The notes: generated from the letters alone by a model not told the origin. A stretch of DNA of 64,000 nucleotides from Candidula unifasciata (GCA_905116865.2 CAJHNH020008002.1:137001-201000); one strand, 5' to 3'. Shown: positions 1 to 45,589, counted from the stretch's first letter. A program made the numbers and translations.

Positions 1-868
1 GGACAGAGGAGACATGATCTTTGTTGTCAGGACAGAGGACATAATCTTAGTTGTCAGGACAGAGGAGACATGATCTTAGTTGTCAGGACAGAGGAGACAT
101 GATCTTTGTTGTCAGGACAGAGGAGACATAATCTTTGTTGTCAGGACAGAGGAGACATAATCTTAGTTGTCAGGACAGAGGAGACATGATCTTTGTTGTC
201 AGGACAGAGGAGACATGATCTTTGTTGTCAGGACAGAGGAGACATGATCTTTGTTGTCAGGACAGAGGAGACATAATCTTTGTTGTCAGGACAGAGGAGA
301 CATAATCTTAGTTGTCAGGACAGAGGAGACATGATCTGTGTTGTCAGGACAGAGGAGACATGATCTTTGTTGTCAGGACAGAGAGGTCATGATCTTAGTT
401 GTCAGGACAGAGGAGACATGATCTTAGTTGTCAGGACAGAGGAGACATGATCTTTGTTGTCAGGACAGAGGAGACATGATCTTTGTTGTCAGGACAGAGG
501 AGACATGATCTTAGTTGTCAGGACAGAGAGGACATGATCTGTGTTGTCAGGACATAGGAGACATGATCTGTGTTGTCAGGACAGAGGAGACATGATCTTT
601 GTTGTCAGGACAGAGGAGACATGATCTTGGTTGTCAGGACAGAGAGGACATGATCTTGGTTGTCAGGACAGAGAGGACATGATCTGTGTTGTCAGGACAG
701 AGAGGACATGATCTTGGTTGTCAGGACAGAGAGGACATGATCTGTGTTGTCAGGACAGAGAGGACATGATCTTGGTTGTCAGGACAGAGAGGACATGATC
801 TTGGTTGTCAGGACAGAGAGGACATGATCTGTGTTGTCAGGACAGAGGAGACATGATCTTTGTCAAAA
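1..868. repeat. 29-bp minisatellite, cut by window start
   Basis: About 30 copies of a unit beginning ggacagaggagacatgatct, with a second subtype (agagaggacatgatcttgg) enriched toward the right end. Lies 3' of gene 1. Confidence 0.97.
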
Positions 869-1382
869 TGGAGCCTGTACTTGAACTGTTGAGTTTCATA
901 ACGCTGGGATCTTCTGATGTAGGGTTTGACAAAGTTGTGTGAGATGATGTGATGTGTGGTTTCACAAGATGTGGGGGTTTCACTCACATGCCTGTACAAG
1001 CCGCACATGCACTCACACTGGTCACACAGCTGCACAAATCAAACTCAAGTCAATGATCAGAGAACAATAAATGTATTTGTAAGAAACAATTCTACATCTG
1101 TGACCACAATAAAGAGTAAATGGTCTCTGCTACTACAAAACATCAAAAACTAAATAAGGTGAACAACGGAACTAGTTAACATCCATGCTAACAAAATATA
1201 CAGACTGGACACGGTCAGAAAACATGGATGTACTCAGATCTGTGTGTCTATGGGAGCAACTGTACAAATGTTGAAACAGATACGAGGTATCAGCATGGAA
1301 TGTTCAGATTCAGTTCGTGGATATGTTTGCTACAGGACCAGAAATCTCTCCACATGTCCACCAAGGTGACGCTAGCATCTGT
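869..1382. other. non-repetitive sequence, no gene seen
   Basis: About 0.5 kb of single-copy AT-rich sequence between two arrays. Only short frames without recognisable protein similarity. Could be distal 3' UTR or flank of gene 1. Confidence 0.5.
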
Positions 1383-1545
1383 TACCAGACAACCACAGTG
1401 AGGCCAGCTTGTGTTACCAGACAACAACAGTGAGGCCAGCTTGTGTTACCAGACAACCACAGTGAGGCCAGCTTGTGTTACCAGACAACCCCCCAGTGAG
1501 GCCAGCTTGTGTTACCAGACAACCACAGTGAGGCCAGCTTGTGTT
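1383..1545. repeat. 32-bp repeat, 5 copies
   Basis: Unit begins gttaccagacaaccacagtg. One copy carries a small cc insertion. Confidence 0.95.
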
Positions 1546-1953
1546 GTGCTGTTACTGGAGATCTTAACTTCAGTCTCACACACACAGCAGATGGTGCAGC
1601 AATGCCATCTCCACATATGCCTTATGTGACATTCTGCTAGATGTCACTTCAGCTCTCCACAAAAACACACAACCAATTTGTTCTAGTCCAGAACAGGATA
1701 AAACTAGCCTATAACAAACGTTGGTCCCAGTGCTAACATGTTTGATCCAATGAGTTTAGGGCAAGGCCAGAGATCACATAAAGCAAGATATAACATTTAA
1801 TTCTTTTGCCCTGTAAATATTTTTTTTAAATGTCCTTTTTCAAAACTGGGTTAAAAGAAACATACCCCCTTTTAATTCTCAAAAGTTCGCCCTAAAAGCA
1901 AACCCATTAAAAAAAGCAGAAGGAATGAGCCTTGGTCAATTTGTATACAACAT

Positions 1954-2320
1954 GGCAGGGACTGAAACCCACGACCACCGAGCAGACAGGCAAGTCTGGT
2001 GGCCCCTGCCCCATGGCGGGGACTGAAACCCACGACCACCGAGCAGACAGGCAAGTCTGATGGCCCCTGCCCCATGGCGGGGACTGAAACCCACGACCAC
2101 CGAGCAGACAGGCAAGTCTGATGGCCCCTGCCCCATGGCGGGGACTGAAACCCACGACCACCGAGCAGACAGGCAAGTCTGATGGCCCCTGCCCCATGGC
2201 GGGGACTGAAACCCACGACCACCGAGCAGACAGGCAAGTCTGGTGGCCCCTGCCCCATGGCGGGGACTGAAACCCACGACCACCGAGCAGACAGGCAAGT
2301 CTGGTGGCCCCTGCCCCATC
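1954..2320. repeat. 61-bp repeat, 6 copies
   Basis: GC-rich unit containing cccacgaccaccgagcagac, nearly identical between copies. The three-frame openness of the minus strand here comes from the repeat and not from a gene. Confidence 0.96.
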
Positions 2321-3329
2321 GTGGCAGTCAAATCATGAAATCATTCATTAATATTTGTCAGTGAATTTTACAAGCATCCTAACTGTTGCTATGTGACTAC
2401 ATACACATTTTAGCATAAATGAGTGCTTTCCTTCCCTGATGACAGACACGGTTTTGTTGACTAAGCCTTGAGAAAGTGACCATCATTTAAGATTTCCACA
2501 GATGAAATTTCTCACTTGAAATAATAAAATAAAAACCACAGCCACCATATCGACACAAAATGCCAGTACCAGAGCTGTTATACAGGTGTAGCGGCCACAG
2601 ATTTTCTGTCATCAAAAAAACTTAAATGCCGGGAACACGGCTGTGTCGGTGCCATGGGTTTACAGATTCTGGGTGTCACCAGATGAGGCAATCTGGTCGA
2701 CATGTCCCAGCAAGCTTGACAGGTCTCTTCCCCCAGCAAATATGTCTAGCTGCTGGCAGCACACAACCCAGGTGGAAGGGTAATAGTTTCCTAATATCAA
2801 CATGAATACTTCTGGATTATTATGTTTGCCAGACACCCAACACATGTAGAGTCAGTGAAGGGACTGGCAGCACAAATATACAGCAAATAAATGCAACGCA
2901 ACTCTTCTCCTGACATGCAACAATAATATCACTTCAAACAACAACAATATCATTCATTTTTCAGGAATATCTAACTTTGTGGCTCTGGTGCAATAAATTT
3001 CTAATATGACTTCCTTCCCAACCTTCAAAAATGAACAGTGAAATTTGACAGTACAATAGAGAACTGAAGGTCAAAATACTGTAGCAGGAAGTTGACTTAA
3101 ATATGACATCTGACAAGAAGATGACATGGCAACCTCAGTCAAATCTAAATTATGTATGATTGACTGTATGCTGAAACAACATGCAGACAAATGAATTATG
3201 TTGTTGGTTTGGTCTAATCTTATCTGTGAACCACTGCTGTTTATCTGCTGACTATGTCTGCACATGAACACCGCCACACCTGTCAGTTCAGTTTCCAGTG
3301 GCTCTCTGTCAGCTACACCAGCTTTAACA
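2321..3329. other. single-copy AT-rich sequence, no gene seen
   Basis: About 1 kb without a recognisable coding region, RNA gene or element. Confidence 0.5.
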
Positions 3330-3620
3330 ACAACTGCAGCTGTGACAGTATCTCATTTGCAGTTGTGTTACACCAATAGCTGTGACAGTATCTCATTTGG
3401 AGCTGTGTTACACCAACAGCTGTGACAGTATCTCATTTGGAGCTGTGTTACACCAACAGCTGTGACAGTATCTCATTTGGAGCTGTGTTACACTAACAGC
3501 TGTGACAGTATCTCATTTGGAGCTGTGTTACACCAACAGCTGTGACAGTATCTCATTTGGAGCTGTGTTACACTAACAGCTGTGACAGTATCTCATTTGG
3601 AGCTGTGTTACACCAACAGC
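3330..3620. repeat. 40-bp repeat, about 7 copies
   Basis: Unit begins tgtgacagtatctcatttgg; very low divergence. Confidence 0.96.
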
Positions 3621-4660
3621 TGCTGCTGTGTTGACTAAATGAATGGCACACAAGCAAAGACAACACACAGCTGTACTAACAGCAGATCTGGCAATAGGAA
3701 AGTAACACCAGCCACGCGTGTCTACATAAGGAGCAGATTTTGAAGGCATCAAACACAAGAACAAAAATACTAGATTAGTGCGATTTAACAAGACACAAAC
3801 ACATTCATATGAGAAACAAAAATGTACAACAGCATCTGTGAAGACAAAAAGAACATATACAATATCATATGTATAGACCACAAAAGACACCTATGATTAT
3901 GAATGCTACACAGCTGACAGCCACATACAAGCCCGACCTACTTGTAAACATTTGGTTGTCCATCTGTCAGAAACCTAGCGAACTGGCCAGCACTGGCCGT
4001 AGAATATGAGTGGACAACATCAAGCAACGATTCTCTCACAATGTCAATATTCAACTACTTTCCCAGTCCGAAACAAACAAAAACCTGGTTAAGATATTGC
4101 AGACGTGGTGTATATTCTCGTATAAAATTCTTCAAAACAAAACTGGAAACACAAGCAGGGAAATCACGGTGATGACACAAACTTTCTTTTGTTGGTGACA
4201 AGTGATCAATCTTTTCTGAACACTGACATCTGTGATTCTAATGACATATCACAACCTCACACACACACACACTCACTTATGACATATCACAACCTCACAC
4301 ACACACACAATCACTTATGACATATCACAACCTCACACACACAAATCACTTATTTCAGTGAAAATTTTTAGGTGAAACATACAAATTAGAAAAACAAAAA
4401 CATTTCAAATATTGATATGGTATATTAACGGCATCTCGAATGATAATACACGAACCTAGACAAATGACATCTCAAATGATAGTATATTAACTTAAAAATA
4501 GCTCAAATCTCACACATAAACCTAGAAATAATGAGAAAAACCTAGACATACTGTCACAGATAGCAGTGCAATCGAATGTTGATGTGTGTGGAGATGACAG
4601 ACAAGTCTAGATATTACTAGATGGAACTGGACTACATGCAAACAGACAGCATATTCAGAT
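3621..4660. other. probable 3' UTR or flank of gene 1
   Basis: Sequence directly 3' of the gene 1 stop codon. It contains three copies of a tcatatgac/CA-rich repeat at 4250-4350 (cttatgacatatcacaacct). Otherwise single copy, with no coding region seen. Confidence 0.5.
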
Positions 4661-37169
<32,509 letters not shown>

Positions 37170-37215
37170 GACGACTGTGCCTGGCTGTAGAGGGCGCTGC
37201 CTGTTAAATGAGAGT

Positions 37216-37227
37216 CACGTGACGTCA
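37216..37227. promoter_or_regulatory. overlapping E-box and CRE upstream of gene 1
   Basis: CACGTG (37216-37221) runs into the full palindromic CRE TGACGTCA (37220-37227), about 50 bp upstream of the gene 1 ATG. Vertebrate alpha1 promoters are known to use an ATF/CREB-type element. Activity here is inferred from position and sequence only. A 5' UTR location is also possible. Confidence 0.5.
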
Positions 37228-37264
37228 CCGATGAAATTAAGAGCCGGGTCTTGCGAAATCTCCT

Positions 37265-37271
37265 CCCGCCC
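37265..37271 (-). promoter_or_regulatory. GC-box (Sp1-like) upstream of gene 1
   Basis: GGGCGGG on the gene strand about 96 bp upstream of the ATG and 40 bp upstream of the CRE. It would fit a TATA-less housekeeping-type promoter. Inference from motif and position only. Confidence 0.35.
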
Positions 37272-38324
37272 TCTTGTCTGTCTGTCGGTCTCTGTGTCTG
37301 TCTGTCGATCTCTCTCGCTCTCTGTGTGTGCTTGATTGCTGCCTGTAAATCTTAAAAAACTTCCAAGTCCTCTATCAACAAAAGATAGAAGAAATAGCCG
37401 ATTTCTGGTCAATGTAACTATGAAATGCCTGCTGTAACCTCTGACTGCAGGACACAAGCTAGACTAGAAGACAGGACCCGACCGTCGGCACGCCATCGAC
37501 CAGGGAGCACGACTGAACTATGGCAGAGATACCATGAACCCGCGTTTGTTTTATAATTTGTTTGCCCTTCATTCATCCTTGTCTCATCAGGCGGACCGTC
37601 ATGTCACAGATTTACTTGCTGCCACGGAGGGGAGGGCGTGACATGTAATGTTGGCGAAGTTGCCGCTGTGTCTTGTCCTGCTGTGGGAATTACTAGAGGA
37701 CTTCTGCGGCGACTAACGGCCATTGACACATCTCACTGAACATGTGTATACAAAGGCATCTTCCAGCTAGCTTTTTGCATAACTCCCCCCCCCCCCCCCC
37801 CCGGTTTGTCTGGCTTGGCACCCCTGTCCCTAGCTATGTGTAACCTGACACCCCCCCCCCCCCCGCTCCTGTCCCTAGCTGTGTGTAACTTGGTATCCCC
37901 CCCCCCTCCCTCTCTGCCCCTAGTTTGTGTGCATTGACACCCCCTTCCTACCCAACTAGGCTGGTTTTGAGTTTCCAAACCATGCATACATTTACAGTCA
38001 GATATATGGCGAGAGGAACTGGATACCGCAGCTCGTTCAGCCATGACGGAACGTGTCTAAATGTTCAGCGTTTGATAGTTTACAACAATTTCCGTTCACT
38101 AAACTACACGTTTTCTGAAAGTCGTTGTCTTCTCATTCATGATGTGTGTGCGTGCGTGTGTCGTGTTCGTGTGTGTGTTTGACGTAAGGCCCCGGGTAAT
38201 CAATCTTAGCCTTCAATCATTAGCACCGGGCTCTGAACAATCAATCATAACGGGATAATCGTCCGCCCTGGATTCCAGAAAAATATCAAAGGTGGACAAT
38301 CATTGGCACTATGCTACAACAATC

Positions 38325-38575
38325 AAGCATAAGTAGACAATGGTCGACACTAGACAATCAAGCATAAGTAGACAATCGTCGACACTAGACAATCAAGCAT
38401 AAGTAGACAATGGTCGACACTAGACAATCAAGCATAAGTAGACAATCGTCGACACTAGACAATCAAACAGTTAGTCTATCATTAGTTTACTAGGCTATAA
38501 CAATCAAACAGTTAGTCTATCATTAGTTTACTAGGCTACAACAATCAAGCATAAGTGGACAGTAACTGACATTAT
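38325..38575. repeat. about 40-bp repeats
   Basis: Four copies of acaatcaagcataagtagac then two of a acagttagtctatcattag unit. Confidence 0.9.
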
Positions 38576-38935
38576 GATTTAACAATCAATGGCTGACCTC
38601 CGAATAACGGTCCCAAATTATCGAGGCCAAAAATTTACCCTAACAGGGTCTCAGTCACATGTGAATTTCGGACTTCCGGCGACTACCGACACCGCCGAGA
38701 GTCTCTCACACGCCGCTACGCGGGTTAGGATGAACAAATAGCCGTGATTTAATGTGACAAACAATGAAGTCATCGTTTGCTACTCCAGCAATCTCAAGAC
38801 AGTCTGACCTGTGTAGAGCTAGTGGTCACACAATAGCCGCCATGTTCGCTCAAATATATTCTGAGACCTAGCTTCCAGTTCAATACAGTTCATAGAAACT
38901 TAATTTCACTCAGCAAAAATATAACATATTTGAAA

Positions 38936-39175
38936 AGAAAGCCTGAGCTCTAGTGGTCAGCCTTTACAAGTGAGCACATTAAAGGCATTGAACATCACCT
39001 TCATAGGCACACCTTCAGTCCAACTGACTTGTCTGGAAGGAAGAGCTTGAAAAGAAAGCATTAGTTCTAGTGGTCAGCCTTTACAAGTGAGCAGATTATA
39101 GGCATTGAACATCACCTTCATAGGCACAGCTTCAGCCCAACTGACTTGTCTGGAAGGAAGAGCTTGAAAAGAGAG
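38936..39175. repeat. two tandem copies of about 120 bp
   Basis: gtggtcagcctttacaagtg and attgaacatcaccttcatag occur twice. The second copy runs directly into the LINE reading frame, so the duplication includes part of the LINE (KEELEKRG). Confidence 0.85.
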
Positions 39176-39892
39176 GCGTGACCATGGGTATCTCTAAAAC
39201 TAAAACCATGGTGATCTCAAGAGAGGACAAGAAACACCAGATCATGATGGTACAGTATGCATTGGAGCAGGTTAACCAGTTCAAATACCTTGGAGTTGTA
39301 TTAGACCGAAATGGAGGCATTAAGACTGAGCTGGCTACACGAAAAGCAGCTGCTGGGAGACTCTTCCAGGCCATAAACCGAGGGTTTCTTAGCAAAAGAG
39401 AAACTGTCAAGAGGACGAAAATGGCTGTTTACCGCTCTACCTATGTACCAGTCCTGACCTATGGGTGTGAGTCATGGGCAATGACAGCTCACAGAAGCCA
39501 GCTGCAGGCCTCGGAAATGAGATATCTGAGAAAGGTGGTCCAAGTGTCAAGAAGGGACTAAGTCCGCAATTAGACAATACATCAAGATCTTGATACCCAG
39601 TCCTTACAAACCCGAGTGGATCAGTCACAGTTACGATGGTTTGGACATGAATGCAGAATGGGAGAAAATCGGCCACCATGGCAGGCATGGGAGGCTAAGA
39701 ACCAGGGAACCAGACCTCCAGGACGACCTAGGGTGCGCTGGGAAGACAACATCCGACAGTCCCTGACTGACAGAGGACTGGAATGGAACAAAGCCAGAAA
39801 GAAAACTGCTGATAGAGACGTCTAGCGATTTATCTCGCAAACCTTTACACCCCAAGGTAGAAGAGGAGCTACTAAGCAAGCAAGCAAGAAAA
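39145..39892 (+). mobile_element. 5'-truncated LINE, same family as 29383-30990
   Basis: Plus-strand MGISKTKTMVISREDKKH, FKYLGVVLDRNGGIKTELAT, VYRSTYVPVLTYGCESWAM and PPGRPRVRWEDNIRQSLTDR; ends with an (agca)n tail. Only stops near 39560 and 39575 and a few near the end break it. It lacks the RT fingers and palm. Confidence 0.88.
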
Positions 39893-41560
39893 TCACCTAC
39901 CGGATGTTATGTCTAGATTGTAAACAAATTATTTTTAAACAAAAAACAGACAACTGAAGTTTCATTAGTATTTTTATTGTAACAAATTTGGCACTGGAAA
40001 AGTAAATTGTATATTGATGAAAATGTTAAATTAAATAATTAAATGTTTGAAATGTGTTAATGAAAAAGATGTATGATTGCTTTTATTGTTCATATCACTT
40101 TGTATCTAACAAAACGGACGTGACAATGACATTAATGATAGATAACAACAAAATGAATGGACTTTTAATTATTATTATGTACAAATAAATAATTTCAAAT
40201 GAATAATTGGGATACTTGAATAGACCGGGAAAAGGTAAATTATAAGAAAGAATGATGGGTAGATGAAACCAGCAAAAATATGAGAATCGGATCAAGCTCC
40301 CTGAGAGGGGGAAACATGAACATTCAACTGAGAAGGACGCTATTTTGGACTGGTCCAGTGAGTGCATATAGTGAAGGTGTGACTTTTGCATGTTTTTGAT
40401 TATTATTCTACAGCCGTAATGGACTTCCGCACCAAATGAAGGGTGTCTTAGGGCGTTGTTCTGTCGTTAGGCAGACTTTGGGGTGGGATGGAAAATGTGC
40501 AGAGCCGATATGGTCTTCTGCGCTAGTTAGGAATGTCTTCGGGTGGTAATCCTATTAGGCTATATGGTGCTCACTGGGTGCAACAACTGGTGATGTTACA
40601 AGTGGATTTCAGGGTCAACCTAAGTAAAGGTAAGCCCTAACCAACAACCAAGTTTGAAAGTGAGAACGGTCCACGTCATTATATTAAAGGATTCCTCAAC
40701 CATAAAGAGGTAGCAATGGGGAAAACAGTTTTTTTTTTCCCTCAATGAGAAGCGGAGTATGTACTGATGAGAATCCCATGGAAAACCGGCTAGCGTCTCA
40801 TTGATGACGTAGAAGGTCAAAAGACCATAGGAAATAAGGGACACCGGTAAATTATGTGTTTAGTGTATTTCGTGTTTTATTGAACTGTGATAAGCGGAAA
40901 GCATGAGATTGGAACGAACGTTTGAAAGCTAGAGAGGATAGGAAATCAGTTGATGTTTGGACACGTATGTGAGCGGTCGGATGAAGAGAAAGACTGTGAA
41001 GAATGCAGATTGCCTGAGTTCATGTAGTAGTTGTCTGGACGCTGAGAGACATAGCGGTGTGGATGTGAGCGAATCTCAAACGACTGCAGAATTCTCTTAG
41101 ATTCTGCTGTGTGGAAATGCAAGTGCAAGCGACTGGCATGAACGTACAGTCTGAAAAGTAATTGCATCTAGATTCGAGTTGTGATGTTTTTGAAGCAGTA
41201 TTTATAATTGGGCTCTTGTTTTATTGAAGAGAACACAGAACATGACCGGACAGTACAGGTGTTGGATTGGCTAATAAAATTAATAATTGCCGTGTTTGTC
41301 ATCTGACGAGTTCATTCTAACTGTTTACAATAAGGAAAGAAAGAACAGGATTTTGATGCGCCGAGATAAAACCTAGATGGAGCAACATTGCAAAGATGAT
41401 GGTATTCAAGATTAGCTGTTGGGAAACATCATGGCTCGTTATCAAGATAGTCAGTGCACACTTCGAACAACAGAGGCAATGACGATTATTGTCACACACC
41501 ACCAAGAAGAGAATGTACAACACTAGACTAACGTTTTACATCAAACGTTCACAAAGTAGG
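39893..41560. other. AT-rich single-copy intergenic sequence
   Basis: About 1.7 kb. Short frames on both strands have no recognisable similarity. No RNA gene seen. Confidence 0.5.
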
Positions 41561-43190
41561 ACGTGAGCATAAACACCGCGAAAACTGAGGGATTGAGGAT
41601 AGGCAGAAAACATGATACTATGAACGTTCATGTTAACGGTACTACAATGAAACAAGTATGAGAATTCAAATATCTAGGCAGCATATTTACGGAGGACGGC
41701 AGACTCGATAGAGAGATAGAAGCCAGAGTACAGAAGACAAATGCTGTTATCAACCATAGCACCCACTGCCTAGACACCCAAATGTTTTCCTTCCAGCAAA
41801 TCAGCAAATGAAAAATAACGTCTTTATCCCTACTTTATGTTATCGATGCGAAATATGGACAACGAATAGGGCACTAGAAAAAAATAACTACATTTGAAAT
41901 ACGCTGTTTTCGAAAGGTCACTTACAATACAAGAAGAGGCAGGGTTAATAGTTAACTGACACACAGGGAGTCAGAAATGAACCCTGGTAACGGCATAAAG
42001 TGAAAGCTGGAATACAAGGTCCGACAATTAAGTAATGAGACTGATTTTATTATGGCCAAGACAAAAATGCCTTTTATGAAGCAAAGAAAAGGCAGCCTAC
42101 GTTTATGATCTGGCAACTTTTCATTGCCGCCTGATAAGCAAACAACAAACAAGCCGCCATTTTATTGACCTAGTCAGAGTTGCATTGTTACGTAATCAGT
42201 ATGGGACAAAAAGCTAACATTAAATTCTGTTTAAAACACACACACAAAATGTGCTGCTAAGACAGATGAACTGATGTGACAAGTTTATAGAAATAATTGT
42301 TTATCTGGTGCATAGATTTGCAGGTGGTATTCGCGATTCAAAAATGGTGTAGAAATAATTACTAATGCGACTAGACATGGAAGCCCAATTTCTGTTTGTA
42401 ATGATGAACCCATTGCAAAAGTCACAGAACTGATACAAGAAGATCGCTGTTTTACTGTCAGAATGATGGCAGATTGAATCTGATGTTACCAGAGAGACCT
42501 TTCGTAAAATTTTAGTGCAAGATTTTGGCAAGAAAAAAGTTGCTTGCAGCTTTGTATCGCATTCGTTGTCTGATGACCAAAAACAACAGATTGAATACCC
42601 ACGAGACATAATCAAAACAGGAATTTTTGGCCCCCAAAAAATGTGTTCTCAACCATCCATCCCATTCCCCAGATTTGTCTCCCTGTGATTATTTTATATT
42701 CCCTAAATTAAAGTTATCATTTAAAAGACGCTTTTTTGACACCCATAGGGCCGTAACATTGACTTTAAGGGCCATAGCAACAAAAGAACTACAGCGGTCG
42801 TTCCAGTGTTTGTTAGATCGTGCTACTCACTGTAATAATGCACAAGGGGTTTACTTTCAATAAAATACATTTTATATCTTCAACTGTTGATTATTTTAAT
42901 TTTTATGGAATTTAGTCTCATTACTGAACTTAATTGTCAGATCTTGTATATTGGCTGACAGAGAATGAAAAGGTTCGGCCATCTAGTGAGAAGCAGCCAG
43001 ACCAAACGGAATATGGGACTTTCTACAGCATCTGGGAGGAAGACCAGAGGAAGACCAGGAAATTATGGATAAATGTTGTATATGAAACCTGCAAAAAGAT
43101 GAAACATCCATCACTCAGGCAACCGGAGAAGCGCAAGACGAATACAGAAAACCTCCTGGGTTTGTTTTTGGCCATTTGGTAAATCATAAA
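41560..43190 (+). mobile_element. decayed LINE interrupted by a mariner element
   Basis: Left part reads EFKYLGSIFTEDGRLDREIE and ITTFEIRCFRKVTYNTRRGR. The right part, after the mariner, reads RFGHLVRSSQTKRNMG and SGRKTRGRPGNYG. Together they form the C-terminal half of a LINE polyprotein with stops and frameshifts. A different family from 39145-39892. Confidence 0.8.
42015..42946 (+). mobile_element. internally deleted mariner-family DNA transposon
   Basis: Terminal inverted repeats CAAGGTCCGACAATTAAG (left) and CAAGATCTGACAATTAAG (right, reverse complement), each followed by TAATGAGACT. They are flanked by TA at 42013-42014 and 42947-42948. Inside, mariner-like KWCRNNY/NATRHGSPIS and RETFRKIL segments come before SPDLSPCDYFIFPKLKLSFK, which holds the last catalytic Asp. 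The middle, including the first two catalytic Asp residues, is missing. Stops present; non-autonomous. Confidence 0.88.
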
Positions 43191-45100
43191 ATAAGAACTG
43201 TGGTACAAAATGTGCAGATTTTAGGTTCTTTATCAACTTCAATTTAATGTCGACGTGTAAATAGTAAACTGACTGACTGACTTTCTACCCCACTAGGACA
43301 TCACACAAGCGATAAACACCCGATGACACCATATGGATGATGATCGCCGTTGAGAGGTCCCTGAAACCGCCTTTCAGACAATTGGCCATAGGCTATTTAT
43401 GGCCTGCCTATATTGCGGCCCCTAGCAAAAGCCAGGGTGGGGCCTCAAATAACAAAAAAAAATTGGTCCTAAAACGGACGAAACACTTATTATATGGTAA
43501 TTATGTGTAAATAGTAAAGTGTTACTTCACATTTTATTCTGAAAGTGCAGTTGAGAGCAGTGTTACAACATGGAGTTATTTGCCAGGATGTCATTCAAGG
43601 ACTCGTGCAACTTTACACACGTGTGTAAAGGTAAAGGTAAAGTCGGGAGATGTGAACCAGCTTCCTGTCACACGGTTATAATCCATAAGTGCTTTGCCAC
43701 CAGTACGGACAGCTGATAAACTGTCCGCCTGTGTCGCCGTCCGCACGTAACTCCGTAGCTACAGCGTCGTTCATACATTCACCTCAGAGTGTGTGTGTCT
43801 GCAATCAAGTTGATGTCATCGCATGCAAGTTAGTAATGGTGAAGACATTCAGAAATAAAGAGTACGGAAGGGAGAGAGAAAAAAAAGCACACACATCAGC
43901 AAGAAAATCTGCCATTGTGTATAGAAGCCAGATTTGAATCTCTGTGTTGCTGTTGTTCTGAATGCTTCTATTGTCTAGTGTGTAACCTGTGTTTCTCATG
44001 CAGTGTTCCAGTCTGTGTGATGTTTTTGATCCTTCGCTTTTAATATGCCGTGTATTACACACTACTGGAGTAAGCAGACGGGTTCACTTGTGACAAATGC
44101 TGCACACTTTTGTATTTTTAATTTATGGTCTAACAATAACTTGAAGACGTTATAGGAAACACAGTTAGGAAACTGTTCCCCATCTACAGACATCGTCTAG
44201 GCCGCTTGCTGTAAAGTTGTTACCTGTAATTATTTTATTAGACACGGCACTTGTGTCAGTCCTGAGTCCCACAACCTGCCCCCCCCCCCCACACACACAC
44301 ACATTCATGCACACGCGCACACACACACCACCCACAATAGGACCTAACCACTTGTCGCTTGCCTGTAGTGGCCGATGAAGGTGACTTTCTGGTAACCTTG
44401 AAGACAGGTCGACAAGGCGTGCACGACCGGGTCTAGTGTCAGGCCCAGCTCTATCAAGTGCCTGTGAAAATTTTCCAGCCAGCCAAAGTGTGGCCAGGTA
44501 ATAAAGACATATATTTCTATTGTTTTATGTCGTTGCCAAAAATAGCCAGCTGACATATCAGACAGGCCGCTACTTCGTGTTCCGTGTTTTCACCTGGCAA
44601 GCTGCTAGCGTCGCCTAATGCTGGTCTGTCGGTGTTCGGTTTGAATCCCGGATCCTTTTAGGGTTCTGGGTTTCGACCCTTCCTCCTAAAAAAGAGAAGA
44701 AAATTGTCAGAAAGATAAAATGATCGCTCTTCTTCTTCTCTGTTAGAGTCAAGCAAAGCTGATATATTTGTGCCTTTTGGTTTGGTCTCTACATCTGAGC
44801 TAGATTCAATCAATAGATTTGAGTTAGTGGCCACATTTCCTCCAAGTGCCGACACCATCTGCATCCCTTTCTCCCAAGGTTGATACTGCCTAGTCGTCCC
44901 CGCCCCCTACCTGTCAGGGAAAGCAGAAGTAACGACCAAGAGGATCTGTCATTGCAGAGCAGATATATGGTGCTAGTTAGTTGCTTATCTTTTACAGTAC
45001 GTTGCAGAACCAATCTTAACATTTTTTTGGCTGTTGCGGGTTTTCTATGCAAGTTTACGTCCAGTAGTTTGTCATTGCTTTCTGGAACATGGTGCTGCTT
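43191..45100. other. single-copy intergenic sequence
   Basis: No gene recognised. A tRNA B-box-like GGTTTGAATCC at 44639-44649 could belong to an old SINE, but no paired A box or tail is convincing. Confidence 0.45.
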
Positions 45101-45114
45101 ATTTTTTTTTTTAA

Positions 45115-45345
45115 ATCAAGCTACCTACCTACCTACCTACCTAGCTACCTAGCTATTTATTCATTTATTTATCAAGCTATCTATTTATTTATCAAGCTAT
45201 CTATTTATTTATCAAAGCTATCTATTTATTTATCAAAGCTATCTATTTATTTATCAAAGCTATCTATTTATCTAGCTGTCTAGCTATTTATCTAGCTGGC
45301 TATCTACATAGATAGCTGGCTAGCTACCTACCTACCTATCTTTCT
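45115..45345. repeat. (CTAC)n and tatttatttatcaagc repeats
   Basis: Tetranucleotide tract followed by about six units of ctatttatttatcaaagcta. Confidence 0.93.
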
Positions 45346-45589
45346 ATCCAACTGTCTGGGAGTTTTTCTTCTCCCTTAACCTACATTTCTAAGGATCCAG
45401 TTTGGACAAGAGATCCCATTGTTATCGTCCTGGTCTTAGACCACAAAGTATTTCTACACAAAAGATCAAGTAGAGGTAGGGGTAGACCATAGATATATAA
45501 TAGAGACACCTAGACTACACCAGAGAGTTGTGACTTCTGTACTTGAGACAACCAGCACAAGCTCTCAGTCAAGTGACTAAACAGCTGCT

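Larger units (their letters stand above)
37170..38330. other. gene 1 promoter and upstream region
   Basis: Contains the CRE/E-box and GC-box. Beyond 37785 it holds long C tracts (C18 at 37785-37802, further runs at 37850-37864 and 37896-37905) on the plus strand, meaning G runs on the gene strand. No TATA box identified. Confidence 0.5.

Noticed and set aside
1..868. Possible CRISPR array
   Set aside because: Units are contiguous 29-bp direct repeats with no unique spacers, in a eukaryotic gene flank.
37733..38044. Glycine-rich frame on the minus strand
   Set aside because: Produced by C/G homopolymers and short repeats upstream of gene 1. No similarity to any protein I know.
44560..44660. 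tRNA gene suggested by GGTTTGAATCCCGGATCC
   Set aside because: I could not fold an acceptor stem, anticodon arm or matching A box around it.
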